Shown: positions 7,492 through 16,485, counted from the first letter of the stretch. The stretch is 64,000 bases of DNA from JADJNW01 sp964517175 (GCA_964517175.1 CAZFBU010000002.1:1-64000), one strand, 5' to 3'. Notes: generated by a model not told the origin, from the letters alone. Numbers and translations: made by a program.

Positions 7492-9876
7492 TCAATTGAC
7501 CAGCGTCACATCCCCGGAGACAATGGTGGTGTCGCCATTTGCCAGCTCCAGTTCGGTGACATAAACGTACACCCCTGCGGGCATCCGCTGCCCTTTGAAA
7601 AAGCCGTCCCAGCCGAGGTCCGGGTCGTTCGGCAGAAAATTTTCCCGGTTGAACATGGTTTCGCCCCAGCGATTGAGGATGTAGAATGACCGAACCCTGC
7701 GCACCTCAGGTGCAGCGCTGATGTAGAACCGGTCATTGACGCCATCGCCATTGGGTGTAAACGCATTGGGAATAAAAACCCGGCGCAACTGCTCTACGAA
7801 AATGCTGATCTGATCGGTTGCGATACAGCCATTTTGGTCCACAACACGCACCGAGTAGGTGGAAGTGACCATCGGGCGAACGGTAGCACTCGCGCAGGTG
7901 GCGCAACCCAGGCTGTCCGGTGTCCAACGGATAGAATCGATGGCAGTTTCCGGCTTGCTGAACAGAATATTCAAAAGGACGCTATCCCCTTGATTGATGA
8001 CCGGTGGTTCGCTGTCAATGCTCGCCTGGAGGTCTATCGCCAGTGCTTCCGGCTGATCGAGCGTTGTTTGCAGGGTTGTATCGCAGCCGTTCTGGTCGCG
8101 AACGGTCACGTTGTACGTCCCCGGTGCCAGATTCGTAAATTCGTTCTTTTCCGTAAACGCTCCCCCATTGAGCGCATACAAAAATGGTAGTTCGCCGTTG
8201 GTCGCATTGGTAACAATAATTATTCCATCGTTGTCCCGATTGCAACTTACAGGGCGCGTTTCCAGCGTTGCGGTAGGCGCGGTAATCTGAGAAGTTATCA
8301 CCACAGAATCTGCAGCACTACAACCATTATTCAAATCCGTAACGGAGAGGATGTAAGTATCCGCCTGTTCAACTTCCGTAAACGGAATATCCGGCACTGC
8401 AATCGGGCTGCCGTTCGCGCCGGTCCACTGATAAGTCAGATTGCCGTCCTGCGAAGTGTTGGCGCCTCCGATTGTGACCATCTCCACTGCGCAATTCAAC
8501 TCCAATGGCTCGCCGGCATCAGCTATTGGTGCGGCATTGACCATCACAAGGACCGTTGCCTGCGCATCCGGGCAGGGCGAAGCGGGCACCCGGTAGGTGA
8601 ATTGATATGTTCCAGGAACTTGCCCGGCAGGATTAAACGTACCGGCAAAACCATCAAAGGCATTTCCGGTGGAAGGCACATCCGAAGTTTCTGTCCAATT
8701 GCCGCCCGCATCTTCGCCTTCCAGCAAGGCGCTCAGGTCAATCTGCTCCGCATCGTTTTGGCAGAGCGACAGCGGCGGAGCTGCGATGCCTGCATTGGCG
8801 CCCTGGCTGATGGTGATCGTCTGCTCGTTTTGCGCTTCGCAGTCGGCTACAATGATTGAGTAACGCAGCGAGTAATCGCCGGGAGCCAGCATAGAGGGCA
8901 CAATGACCGCGACCGGTTGTTCGTCCAGTGTCCAGGTGCCACCGGGCGTTGCGTCGGCAGTCAGCAGGCTATTGAGCACCAGCGTTGTATCGTTTTGGCA
9001 GAGCGTGCCGGGATTGTTCCAATCGGCATTGAGATTAGCGACAGTAACGGTTATTTCTTCTTCCAGGGTGCAAATTCGGTTGAAAGAAATATCATCTAGC
9101 GCAAAGTCATTTCCTACCGGCGTACTGTTAACGTTCGCAATGCAAATTTCCGCTGTCGTGGTATTATCAGAAAACCAGGTTGCAGTGAACTCCCGCCACT
9201 GGCAGGTTTGCGTGGGCGCTTGAAACACATCGCCGATCAGCACGCCGTTGATAGAAAACTGCAACCGGGCCGGGTTTTGTGATACCATAGAAGCCGCCCA
9301 GGCGCTGAAGCGATATTCGCTTTCGCTTTCGATCGTGATCGTCTGACACCAAACGTTGTTCGGCTGTCCCGAAGCATTGACGACCATCATCAATCCATTG
9401 TTATTCGTATGCTCGGTACAGTTTGAAAAACCACCATGCACCGATCGGGCATTTCGGGTTACGGCATAACGACCGTCGGGCAAATTATTATTGCCGGTAT
9501 GCAGCGTATAATCACTGGTAAAGCCGACATTTCCCTGCGTGAAATCCCCGTTGACGATCAGGTTGTCGGAATCCGGCGTGCGCACCCGCAAGCGATACGT
9601 CGTGGTGCTGTCCACAATAGCGGTGGTCGTAGGGCTATTCGGAGTGGTCAGTCCGGTGGTGGGCGTCCAGGCGGCGTCTATAAAATCTCCGGTGATCGTA
9701 CCGGTGAGCGTTACCGCTTCGCCCGGATCGCAAATGGTCGTATCTGAGCCAACTGTCAAGGTTGTGCCGCAGGCAAAAAAGTCTTCTTCGAGAAATTTTT
9801 TTGTGGGTGAGAATGTCCACTGCAGTGCAGCGAAGATTGTTGCACCCAGTAAGGTAAAGCCATAGTAATGTCTCAT
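7492..9876 (-). CDS. large secreted protein with SprB-type repeats and gliding-type (T9SS type B) C-terminal domain
   Basis: Predicted surface protein of 794 residues exported by the type IX system. A hydrophobic N-terminus (HYYGFTLLGATIFAALQW) acts as signal peptide. A jelly-roll carbohydrate-binding-like domain spans about 105-270 (NLIVNGDFTQGNVGF ... FALDDISF), which is the choice-of-anchor layout. PKD/Ig-like segments follow, then one SprB-type repeat near 540-610 (PVSCNRDNDGIIIV ... GTYNVTVRDQNGC). The final about 90 residues are the gliding-motility-associated domain: FIPNAFTPNGDGVNDRF ... ILNRWGETMFN ... GWDGFFKGQRMPAGVYVYV. Such proteins mediate adhesion or gliding; the exact ligand is unknown. 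The gene stands alone between FkbM and the TPR gene. Confidence 0.9.
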   Translation of the reverse strand: MRHYYGFTLLGATIFAALQWTFSPTKKFLEEDFFACGTTLTVGSDTTICDPGEAVTLTGTITGDFIDAAWTPTTGLTTPNSPTTTAIVDSTTTYRLRVRTPDSDNLIVNGDFTQGNVGFTSDYTLHTGNNNLPDGRYAVTRNARSVHGGFSNCTEHTNNNGLMMVVNASGQPNNVWCQTITIESESEYRFSAWAASMVSQNPARLQFSINGVLIGDVFQAPTQTCQWREFTATWFSDNTTTAEICIANVNSTPVGNDFALDDISFNRICTLEEEITVTVANLNADWNNPGTLCQNDTTLVLNSLLTADATPGGTWTLDEQPVAVIVPSMLAPGDYSLRYSIIVADCEAQNEQTITISQGANAGIAAPPLSLCQNDAEQIDLSALLEGEDAGGNWTETSDVPSTGNAFDGFAGTFNPAGQVPGTYQFTYRVPASPCPDAQATVLVMVNAAPIADAGEPLELNCAVEMVTIGGANTSQDGNLTYQWTGANGSPIAVPDIPFTEVEQADTYILSVTDLNNGCSAADSVVITSQITAPTATLETRPVSCNRDNDGIIIVTNATNGELPFLYALNGGAFTEKNEFTNLAPGTYNVTVRDQNGCDTTLQTTLDQPEALAIDLQASIDSEPPVINQGDSVLLNILFSKPETAIDSIRWTPDSLGCATCASATVRPMVTSTYSVRVVDQNGCIATDQISIFVEQLRRVFIPNAFTPNGDGVNDRFYISAAPEVRRVRSFYILNRWGETMFNRENFLPNDPDLGWDGFFKGQRMPAGVYVYVTELELANGDTTIVSGDVTLVN

Positions 9877-10054
9877 TGCACCATGTTTTGTTTACGTACC
9901 GACAGGCGAAATTAATCGCAACTTCGCATCGGCTTCCATTTGAAATGGCTGCTTGCTTCCAAGTTCACTTAGTGCCGGATTATTCTTTGACACAATTATA
10001 TGTTATAATTGGTAAAGAGCGCTCCAAGTTGTAAAAATAGCAAATAAACAAATA

Positions 10055-10381
10055 TCAATAATCACTTTCCCCCATTTCCAGGTTCAATTTGGCAGCCGAT
10101 AACTCCGCAAGAGCATGATGATCCCCTACCCGACGCGCCACAACCATACCCGTTGCATAGGTATCTAACGCTTTTTCCGGCTGTTCTATTTTCTCATACA
10201 GCTTAGCCAGATGGTAATAAGTGCCAACATAGTCTGCATCCTGCTCCATCACTTGCGTATAATGTGCCAGCGCCTGCTCCGGATTGCTTGCCGCTTCATA
10301 CTCTTTAGCGATGGCAAACAGCAGAAACGGATCGTCGGGGCTTTCCGCCAGCATATCTTTTAGTTGTGTTAATCTGGACAT
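10055..10381 (-). CDS. small tetratricopeptide repeat protein
   Basis: A 108-residue soluble protein made of about two and a half TPR helix pairs: DPFLLFAIAKEYEAASNPEQALAHY and VGTYYHLAKLYEKIEQPEKALDTY show the canonical A/G/Y/A spacing. There is no signal peptide. It is probably a protein-interaction scaffold. It is divergent from etfBA across about 200 bases that hold both promoters and a perfect palindrome, so the two units may share a regulator. Confidence 0.85.
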   Translation of the reverse strand: MSRLTQLKDMLAESPDDPFLLFAIAKEYEAASNPEQALAHYTQVMEQDADYVGTYYHLAKLYEKIEQPEKALDTYATGMVVARRVGDHHALAELSAAKLNLEMGESDY

Positions 10382-10429
10382 ACTCTACATAATTGGTTTT
10401 TCTCTAATTCTGATGTTGTCTTGAACAAA

Positions 10430-10461
10430 CAAAAATATCCGCTTGTTTGATTGGCATCAAA
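10430..10461 (-). promoter_or_regulatory. promoter of TPR gene
   Basis: On the minus strand: TTTG (10458-10461), 20-base spacer, TATTTTTG (10430-10437), an exact match to the Bacteroidota consensus. Predicted leader about 45 bases. Confidence 0.65.
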
Positions 10462-10462
10462 T

Positions 10463-10480
10463 TTAGCGAAAATTCGCTAA
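10463..10480. promoter_or_regulatory. 18-bp palindromic operator candidate between divergent TPR and etfBA promoters
   Basis: TTAGCGAA-AA-TTCGCTAA is an inverted repeat with perfect 8-base arms. It abuts the -33 box of the TPR promoter and covers the place where the -33 box of the etfB promoter should be. Its geometry is that of a dimeric TetR/GntR-type repressor or activator site. No regulator gene lies next to it. Confidence 0.5.
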
Positions 10481-10501
10481 TGAGATTTGCTACTTTTCAA
10501 C

Positions 10502-10509
10502 TATATTTG
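10502..10509 (+). promoter_or_regulatory. -7 box of etfBA promoter
   Basis: TATATTTG matches TAnnTTTG exactly. The -33 position (about 10479-10482) lacks TTTG and is overlapped by the palindrome, consistent with regulation there. Predicted leader about 70 bases. Confidence 0.5.
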
Positions 10510-10585
10510 CGCATCTTTAAGCGAGGACTTTGGCTTTCCCGCCGGAGCGCCTTGCCTATTTTTTCTCATTGAAAAATTATAGCTG

Positions 10586-11326
10586 ATGAAATTATTGGTT
10601 TGTGTAAGTAAAACCCCGGATACGACTGCAAAAATCGCCTTCACGGACAATAACACCAAATTCGACACCAGCGGCGTGCAATACATCATGAATCCCTACG
10701 ACGAATGGTACGCACTCGTGCGTGCACTGGAACTAAAAGAAGCACAGGGAGGCATTGTAACGTTAATTAACGTCGGTCCGGCAGAAAATGATGCCGTCAT
10801 CCGCAAAGGACTGGCGATCGGCGCCGATGATGCCGTGCGCATCAACGCAGAGCCAAAAAGCGCGCTCTTCGTAGCAAAGCAAATCGCCGAATATGCAAAA
10901 AAAGAAAATTTTGACGTAATTTTTCTGGGTAAGGAAACTATCGACTACAACGGCTCGGAAATAGGCGCTATGGTGGCCGAATTGCTCGACCTGCCTTTCA
11001 TTTCTTACGCTTCCAAAATGGAGATGGACGGAAATACCGCCACTATTGCCCGTGACATTGAGGGCGGAACAGAAATTGTGGAAGTGGAAACTCCGTTCGT
11101 GATCAGTGCGGCAAAGGGGCTGGCAGAGCAACGCATCGCCAATATGCGCGGCATTATGATGGCAAAGAAAAAGCCATTGAACACCATTGAACCTGTTGCT
11201 TTCGACGATCCGGCAGAAGCAGTAAGCTACGAGTTGCCACCGCCAAAATCGGAGGTGAAACTCATTGAACCGGACAACATGGAAGAACTCGTGCGCCTGC
11301 TGCACGAAGAGGCAAAAGTGATTTGA
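10586..11326 (+). CDS. etfB: electron transfer flavoprotein subunit beta
   Basis: Small subunit of ETF, which takes electrons from acyl-CoA dehydrogenases and passes them to ETF:quinone oxidoreductase. The 246-residue protein begins MKLLVCVSKTPDTTAKI, typical of EtfB. Further landmarks are YIMNPYDEWYALVRALELKE, the AMP/nucleotide-binding stretch VIFLGKETIDYNGSEIG and the ETF-beta signature region VETPFVISAAKGLAEQRIANMRG. etfA follows 74 bases downstream in the same direction, so this is an operon. Confidence 0.96.
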   Translation: MKLLVCVSKTPDTTAKIAFTDNNTKFDTSGVQYIMNPYDEWYALVRALELKEAQGGIVTLINVGPAENDAVIRKGLAIGADDAVRINAEPKSALFVAKQIAEYAKKENFDVIFLGKETIDYNGSEIGAMVAELLDLPFISYASKMEMDGNTATIARDIEGGTEIVEVETPFVISAAKGLAEQRIANMRGIMMAKKKPLNTIEPVAFDDPAEAVSYELPPPKSEVKLIEPDNMEELVRLLHEEAKVI

Positions 11327-11328
11327 GG

Positions 11329-11367
11329 TTGAAATGTTGCCATGTTGAAATGTTGAAATGTTGAAAA
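11329..11367 (+). repeat. short tandem repeat between etfB and etfA
   Basis: Four copies of GTTGAAATG/ATGTTGAA-like 9-base units, one degenerate, fill most of the etfB-etfA spacer. It is probably slippage-generated; no function is evident. Confidence 0.6.
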
Positions 11368-11400
11368 GACATTATTAAAAAATCGAAAATCCATAATAAA

Positions 11401-12360
11401 ATGGTATTAGTTTTTGCAGAACATCAAAAAGGAAAATTTAAGAAAGCTGCGTTCGAGGCCGTAACGTACGCTTACAAAACGGCACAGATATTGGGCACAG
11501 AGTGCGCTGCATTAACCCTGGGCACCGTGCAAGGCGCGGAAGAACTGGGCAAGTATGGCGCGTCAAAAATTTACAACGTAGCTGATACCAAACTCGATAG
11601 CTTCGACAGCCAGGTACATGCGGCGGTGATCGCAGCGGCGGCGGAAAAGCTGGGCGCGAAAGTTGTCATCATGAGTCACTCGGCAGATGGCAAGTCGATT
11701 CTCGGGCGCGTGGCTGCCCGAATGGACGCCGGGTCGGTAGCTGGTGTAAATGCAGTGCCAACAGCAGCCGACGGATTCAAGGTAAAAAAACCTGTTTTTT
11801 CCGGTAAGGCTTTCGCCGAATTTGAAATAAAATCAGACCTTAAATTACTGTCGCTCATCAATAATAGTCTCCAGCCGGAAGAAGTTGGCGAATCAGGCAC
11901 CGTAGAAGCCCTGGACGTAGCCGTTCCGGATGGTCGCATCCGGGTAAAAGAAGTGAAGCGCGTTGAAGGTCGCGTGCCACTGCCAGAAGCGGAACTGGTC
12001 GTTTCTGCCGGACGCGGCATGAAAGGTCCTGAAAATTGGGGCATCATTGAGGATTTGGCCGAGGTCATTGGCGCAACAACTGCCTGCTCCCGACCGGTAT
12101 CGGACTCCGACTGGCGCCCGCACCACGAACACGTTGGACAGACCGGCGTGGCCATCCGCCCGAATTTGTACATCGCAGTTGGCATTTCCGGTGCCATTCA
12201 GCACCTGGCCGGAGTGAATAACTCGAAGACCATCGTCGTTATCAACAAAGACCCGGAAGCGCCTTTTTTCAAAGCTGCCGACTACGGTGTAGTGGGCGAC
12301 TTGTTCGACGTAGTACCGAAACTGATCGAAGCATTAAAGAAATTTAGAGCGGAAAATTAA
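11401..12360 (+). CDS. etfA: electron transfer flavoprotein subunit alpha
   Basis: Large, FAD-binding subunit of ETF (319 residues). N-terminal nucleotide-binding-like domain, then the FAD domain with VVSAGRGMKGPENWGII (about 199-215), the SDSDWRPHHEHVGQTG segment and the C-terminal ETF-alpha signature LYIAVGISGAIQHLAGVNNS followed by IVVINKDPEAPFFKAADYG. All cofactor-contact blocks look intact. It is expressed with etfB. Confidence 0.97.
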   Translation: MVLVFAEHQKGKFKKAAFEAVTYAYKTAQILGTECAALTLGTVQGAEELGKYGASKIYNVADTKLDSFDSQVHAAVIAAAAEKLGAKVVIMSHSADGKSILGRVAARMDAGSVAGVNAVPTAADGFKVKKPVFSGKAFAEFEIKSDLKLLSLINNSLQPEEVGESGTVEALDVAVPDGRIRVKEVKRVEGRVPLPEAELVVSAGRGMKGPENWGIIEDLAEVIGATTACSRPVSDSDWRPHHEHVGQTGVAIRPNLYIAVGISGAIQHLAGVNNSKTIVVINKDPEAPFFKAADYGVVGDLFDVVPKLIEALKKFRAEN

Positions 12361-12406
12361 GCTTGCCTGGTATTTGGGCATTTTAAAATAAAATTAGCCT
12401 TATCTG

Positions 12407-12437
12407 TTTCATGGTAAGCAGAAAGTTAGTACCTTTG
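12407..12437 (+). promoter_or_regulatory. promoter of rpsO
   Basis: TTTC (12407-12410), 19-base spacer, TACCTTTG (12430-12437; exact -7 consensus). Predicted leader about 36 bases to the ATG at 12478. Confidence 0.65.
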
Positions 12438-12477
12438 CACCGCTAAAATAGAATCTAAGAAAAATTACAACGAAAAA

Positions 12478-12753
12478 ATGGCTGTTTATTTAACTAAAGA
12501 AAAGAAGGCAGAGATTTTTGCAGAGCACGGCAAAAGCGCTCAGGATTCTGGCTCTGCGGAAGGGCAAATTGCTCTTTTTACTTATCGAATTCAGCAATTG
12601 TCGGGGCATCTGAGAGCAAACCAAAAAGACCACGCTTCGCGTAAAGCCCTGCTCTCATTGGTGGGTAAGCGGAAGCGCCTGCTCGATTACCTGTCCAGAA
12701 AAGACCTGAATAAATATCGCGAGTTGATAGAAAAGCTCGGTATTCGTAAATAA
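12478..12753 (+). CDS. rpsO: 30S ribosomal protein S15
   Basis: Primary 16S rRNA-binding protein of the small-subunit platform. The 91 residues match the family length. Signature blocks: GSAEGQIALFTYRIQQLSGHLRANQKDHASRKALLSLVGKRKRLLDYL, here given only in part, including the conserved HLRxNxKDxxSRxxLL helix. pnp follows about 270 bases later, the classical bacterial rpsO-pnp order, but with a terminator and a second hairpin between them. Confidence 0.97.
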   Translation: MAVYLTKEKKAEIFAEHGKSAQDSGSAEGQIALFTYRIQQLSGHLRANQKDHASRKALLSLVGKRKRLLDYLSRKDLNKYRELIEKLGIRK

Positions 12754-12757
12754 CCCG

Positions 12758-12800
12758 AAAGGAAGTGCGGCACAAACCAGGTTCGTACTTCCTTTTTCCT
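12758..12800 (+). terminator. intrinsic terminator of rpsO
   Basis: AAAGGAAGT (12758-12766) pairs with ACTTCCTTT (12787-12795), extended by three inner pairs to a 12-base stem with a 14-base loop, followed by T-rich sequence. Confidence 0.7.
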
Positions 12801-12804
12801 TATA

Positions 12805-12852
12805 TTTAGCGGCTGATGCTACTCTTTAGTCATTTTATCTTCAGCCGTTAAA
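12805..12852 (+). promoter_or_regulatory. 12-bp hairpin in rpsO-pnp spacer
   Basis: TTTAGCGGCTGA (12805-12816) pairs with TCAGCCGTTAAA (12841-12852), all Watson-Crick except one G-U, around a 24-base loop. No T-run follows, so it is not a terminator. In enterobacteria the rpsO-pnp spacer carries an RNase III stem used in PNPase autoregulation; a similar role here is inference. Confidence 0.5.
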
Positions 12853-13022
12853 GATAAGAGAAGTAACAGTCTGTTCGGTTATAAAAATCAAATGAGTTAT
12901 CGAATCCCACCTTCAATTGACAGGTTATTTTCCGATACTTCTCATTTCATCTGGTATTTGAACCGCGTTTCAGAAAGAAATGCGATTATTTTGAAACAAT
13001 AGCGTATTTTAACTTACAAATT

Positions 13023-15272
13023 ATGGGACAACAGATTCCAACCACCACGTCCTTCGATTTACCCGATGGTAGAACAATCACACTGGAAACAGGTAAATTA
13101 GCCACCCTGGCCGATGGCTCGGCTTTGGTTCGCATGGGTAAAACAATGCTTTTGGCAACGGCTGTTTCGGCGAGAGAAGCAAAAGAAGGACAAAGCTTTT
13201 TTCCATTATCCGTGGATTATCAGGAAAAATTCGCCGCTGCCGGCAGAATTCCCGGTAATTTTTTCCGTAGAGAAACAAAACTATCCGATTACGAAATTTT
13301 GACCTCCCGCCTCGTGGATCGGGCCATTCGCCCACTCTTTCCGGAAGGATACATGAATGAAACACAAATCATTGTCAATCTCGTCTCTTCTGACGATGAT
13401 GCCCTGCCGGACGCACTGGTCGCGCTGGCGGTATCCTCAGCACTGACGATTTCTGACATTCCCTTTGATGGACCTATTTCGGAGGTGCGCGTGGCAAGGG
13501 TAAATGGCGAATTTATTATCAACCCTACTCGAACGCAACTGGAAGAAGCCGACATAGATTTGCTGGTGGGCGCTACAATGGACAACGTGACGATGGTGGA
13601 AGGCGAAACTAAAGAATGTTCTGAAAAAGACCTGGTAGCTGCCATCCGGGAAGCACACGACGCGATTAAAGTACAAATTCAGGCACAACTGGATTTGGCA
13701 CAAAAAGTGGGCGGCAAAGCGCTGACGCGCCGGGATGTGGAACCAATGCCGGAGGATGAATCCATCAAATCGAAGGTAGAAGAACTGGCGAAGGATAAAA
13801 TCTACGAAGTGGCTAAAGGTGGACTGGATAAAAGTACCCGTAAAGAGCGCTTCACTGAAATAAAAGATGCGGTCATTGCTAAGTTTGAGGAAGAGCACGA
13901 CGAAGAATACATGGTGGAGAACGGCGGCCTCATCAAACGCTATCTGGATGAGCTGAAAAAGTATGTTATCCGGGATATGGTACTGACGGATAAAGTGCGT
14001 CTCGATGGTCGTAAACTTGACGAAATTCGTGACATCTGGTGCGAAGTGGATTATCTGCCTTCTACGCACGGCTCGGCTATTTTCACACGGGGTGAAACGC
14101 AATCGCTTACTTCCGTGACACTGGGCAGCAAGCTCGATGAAATGATGGTGGACAATGCCCTTGAATTCAAGAAAGATGACTTCATTTTGCATTACAATTT
14201 TCCGCCCTACTCCGTAGGTGAAGTAAAGCCGCTGCGCGGCCCTGGTCGTCGGGAAGTTGGTCACGCCAACCTCGCGGGGCGTTCTATTCGTCAGGTATTA
14301 CCGGTAGAAAACCCTTACACGATTCGCATTGTCTCTGATATTTTGGAATCCAATGGTTCGTCTTCCATGGCAACGGTATGCGCCGGTTCTCTGGCACTGA
14401 TGGATGCCGGCATTAAAATTAAGCGCCAGATTGCCGGTATTGCAATGGGGCTTATTTCTGACGGTAAGCGCACGGCTGTTCTGTCGGATATTCTTGGCGA
14501 TGAAGATGCACTCGGTGATATGGACTTCAAAATAACCGGTACGGAAAATGGCATCACGGCCTGCCAGATGGATATCAAAATCGATGGCTTGCCGTTTGAA
14601 GTAATGGAAGAAGCCCTGGAACAGGCACGTAAAGGGCGTTTGCACATTCTTGGCAAAATGAATGAAGTAATTGCCGAACCTCGGGAAGATTACAAGCCGC
14701 ACGCGCCGAGAATTGTCGAAATTTATATCGACAAGAGCTATATTGGTGCCGTGATTGGCCCGGGTGGTAAAGTCATTCAGGAAATGCAGGCCGACACCGG
14801 AACGACGATCAATATCGAAGAAGTTGGAGATCAGGGCATTGTAAGTATTGCCAGCAGCGACAAAGCTTCGATCGAAAAAGCACTGGAGCGCATTCGCCAG
14901 ATTACCTTTGAGCCCTCAATTGGCGATGTATATGAAGCGGTTGTGAAAACGATAATGCCCTACGGCGTATTCGTCGAATTTAATGGCAAAAGTGGTTTGC
15001 TGCACGTTTCGGAAATTTCACATTCCCGGATTGATAATGTAGAAGACGTTTTCAGCGAAGGAGACACCGTGAAAGTGAAACTGATTGGCGTGGACCGGAA
15101 AACCGGAAAATTGCGCTTATCCCGCAAAGAACTCATTCCGAATTCTGGTAAAGACGGAGGCAGCAATGGCAATGATGGCGATGATCGTCGGCGTGGCGGC
15201 GATGACCGAAGAGGCAGCGGCGATCGAAGAGGTGGCGGCGGAAGAAGAGATAACAGAGATCGAAGAGACTAA
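13023..15272 (+). CDS. pnp: polyribonucleotide nucleotidyltransferase (PNPase)
   Basis: 3'-to-5' phosphorolytic exoribonuclease and degradosome component, 749 residues. Two RNase PH domains are visible, the first starting RTITLETGKLATLADGSALV, the second around KVRLDGRKLDEIRDIWCEV; the catalytic block ILGDEDALGDMDFKITGT lies near residue 490. A KH domain (IGAVIGPGGKVIQEM, about 575-590) and an S1 domain (about 635-705) follow. The tail from about residue 710 is an Asp/Arg/Gly-rich low-complexity stretch (repeated DDRRGGG-like units), probably an extra RNA-contact segment. Confidence 0.97.
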   Translation: MGQQIPTTTSFDLPDGRTITLETGKLATLADGSALVRMGKTMLLATAVSAREAKEGQSFFPLSVDYQEKFAAAGRIPGNFFRRETKLSDYEILTSRLVDRAIRPLFPEGYMNETQIIVNLVSSDDDALPDALVALAVSSALTISDIPFDGPISEVRVARVNGEFIINPTRTQLEEADIDLLVGATMDNVTMVEGETKECSEKDLVAAIREAHDAIKVQIQAQLDLAQKVGGKALTRRDVEPMPEDESIKSKVEELAKDKIYEVAKGGLDKSTRKERFTEIKDAVIAKFEEEHDEEYMVENGGLIKRYLDELKKYVIRDMVLTDKVRLDGRKLDEIRDIWCEVDYLPSTHGSAIFTRGETQSLTSVTLGSKLDEMMVDNALEFKKDDFILHYNFPPYSVGEVKPLRGPGRREVGHANLAGRSIRQVLPVENPYTIRIVSDILESNGSSSMATVCAGSLALMDAGIKIKRQIAGIAMGLISDGKRTAVLSDILGDEDALGDMDFKITGTENGITACQMDIKIDGLPFEVMEEALEQARKGRLHILGKMNEVIAEPREDYKPHAPRIVEIYIDKSYIGAVIGPGGKVIQEMQADTGTTINIEEVGDQGIVSIASSDKASIEKALERIRQITFEPSIGDVYEAVVKTIMPYGVFVEFNGKSGLLHVSEISHSRIDNVEDVFSEGDTVKVKLIGVDRKTGKLRLSRKELIPNSGKDGGSNGNDGDDRRRGGDDRRGSGDRRGGGGRRDNRDRRD

Positions 15273-15313
15273 TTATATCACGTTTTAACGCACTGATTTT
15301 CAATAGATTAAAC

Positions 15314-15357
15314 AAAATATCCGGTTTCGGGCAATGCTCCGAAGCCGGATATTTTTT
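15314..15357 (+). terminator. intrinsic terminator of pnp
   Basis: A near-perfect 17-base stem: AAAATATCCGGTTTCGG (15314-15330) with CCGAAGCCGGATATTTT (15339-15355), 8-base loop, then a T-run. Confidence 0.85.
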
Positions 15358-15522
15358 GGCAGGTGGAACTTTTTCAAATGCCCCATTGTACTTATTATTG
15401 CATAAAGTCGTATATAAATCTTTTTTTGCAAAAAGTCAAGTTTAAAAAGATAAATACAACAAATGTGACCAATAAAGCGTATATTTCGTCATAACTATAA
15501 AACTTCCCAAAATCCCGGACAT

Positions 15523-16389
15523 ATGCGTCAGTTAAAAATTACAAACAAAATTACGACCAGAGAAAGTCTGGCGTTGGATAAGTATCTGAATGACATTGGT
15601 AAAATTCAGATGCTGACCGCTGATGAAGAAGCGGAACTGGCACGGCGCATCCGGCAGGGCGATCAGGAGGCATTAGCCAAACTAACCGAATCCAACCTGC
15701 GTTTTGTAGTTTCCGTTGCCAAGCAATACCAAAATCAAGGGCTTTCGCTCAGTGACCTCATCAACGAGGGCAATGTGGGCTTGATGAAAGCAGCCAAGCG
15801 TTTCGATGAAACCAAAGGCTTTAAGTTCATCTCTTACGCCGTTTGGTGGATTCGCCAGTCCATTTTGCAGGCAATTGTCGAGCATTCGCGAATCGTGCGT
15901 TTGCCGCTCAATAAAGTAGGCTCCTACAACAAAGTAAACGAAGCGTTTATCGCCTTCGTCCAGGAGTTCGAGCGGGAGCCAACCAACGAAGAACTGGGAG
16001 AACTGCTGGACATGACGCCGAGGGAAGTGTCCAATATGCTCAAGGGCAATGGGCGGCACGTTTCGGTCGATGCGCCCATCAGTGGCGAAGATGGCGATTC
16101 TACCATGCTGGATATCATATCGAGTGAAGACAACGACAGCCCTGATACCAACCTCATGGAGCAATCGCTCCGGGATGAGGTACAGCAGGGGTTGTCTATT
16201 CTGTCGCCCCGGGAAGTGGAGGTTTTGTCCGCTTACTATGGCTTAAATGGCTACAAACCCCTGACGCTGGAAGAAATTGGCGAAATGTATGATCTGACAC
16301 GGGAGCGCGTACGCCAGATCAAAGAGCGGGCAATCCGACGCCTGCGCAAATCCTACAATCGGAATGCACTGAAATCTTACCTCGGGTAA
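15523..16389 (+). CDS. rpoD: primary sigma factor RpoD/SigA (short Bacteroidota form)
   Basis: Housekeeping sigma-70 of 288 residues, lacking region 1.1 and the long non-conserved insert as is usual in Bacteroidota. Region 1.2 is DKYLNDIGKIQMLTADEEAELARRI; region 2 includes LRFVVSVAKQYQNQGLSLSDLINEGNVGLMKAA and the -10 recognition helix KGFKFISYAVWWIRQSI; region 4 has LTLEEIGEMYDLTRERVRQI. It would read the TAnnTTTG/TTTG promoters seen across the window. TATATTTC at 15480-15487 (one mismatch) is a candidate -7 box with a leader of about 35 bases. Confidence 0.97.
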   Translation: MRQLKITNKITTRESLALDKYLNDIGKIQMLTADEEAELARRIRQGDQEALAKLTESNLRFVVSVAKQYQNQGLSLSDLINEGNVGLMKAAKRFDETKGFKFISYAVWWIRQSILQAIVEHSRIVRLPLNKVGSYNKVNEAFIAFVQEFEREPTNEELGELLDMTPREVSNMLKGNGRHVSVDAPISGEDGDSTMLDIISSEDNDSPDTNLMEQSLRDEVQQGLSILSPREVEVLSAYYGLNGYKPLTLEEIGEMYDLTRERVRQIKERAIRRLRKSYNRNALKSYLG

Positions 16390-16423
16390 GTATATTTCAT
16401 ACGACTATGATGATAATCATCTG

Positions 16424-16457
16424 AAATCCGTTCTCCGTTGGGAACGGATTTTTTTAT
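16424..16457 (+). terminator. intrinsic terminator of rpoD
   Basis: AAATCCGTTC (16424-16433) pairs with GAACGGATTT (16442-16451), 10 perfect pairs, 8-base loop, followed by TTTTT. Its T-run runs directly into the next gene's -7 box. Confidence 0.8.
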
Positions 16458-16462
16458 TTTTG
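16455..16462 (+). promoter_or_regulatory. -7 box for SH3 lipoprotein gene
   Basis: TATTTTTG, exact consensus. It overlaps the rpoD terminator T-tract; the terminator stem occupies the spacer and -33 region. Transcription would begin near 16467. Confidence 0.45.
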
Positions 16463-16485
16463 GCTCAGATAAAATGGTAAGGTAT

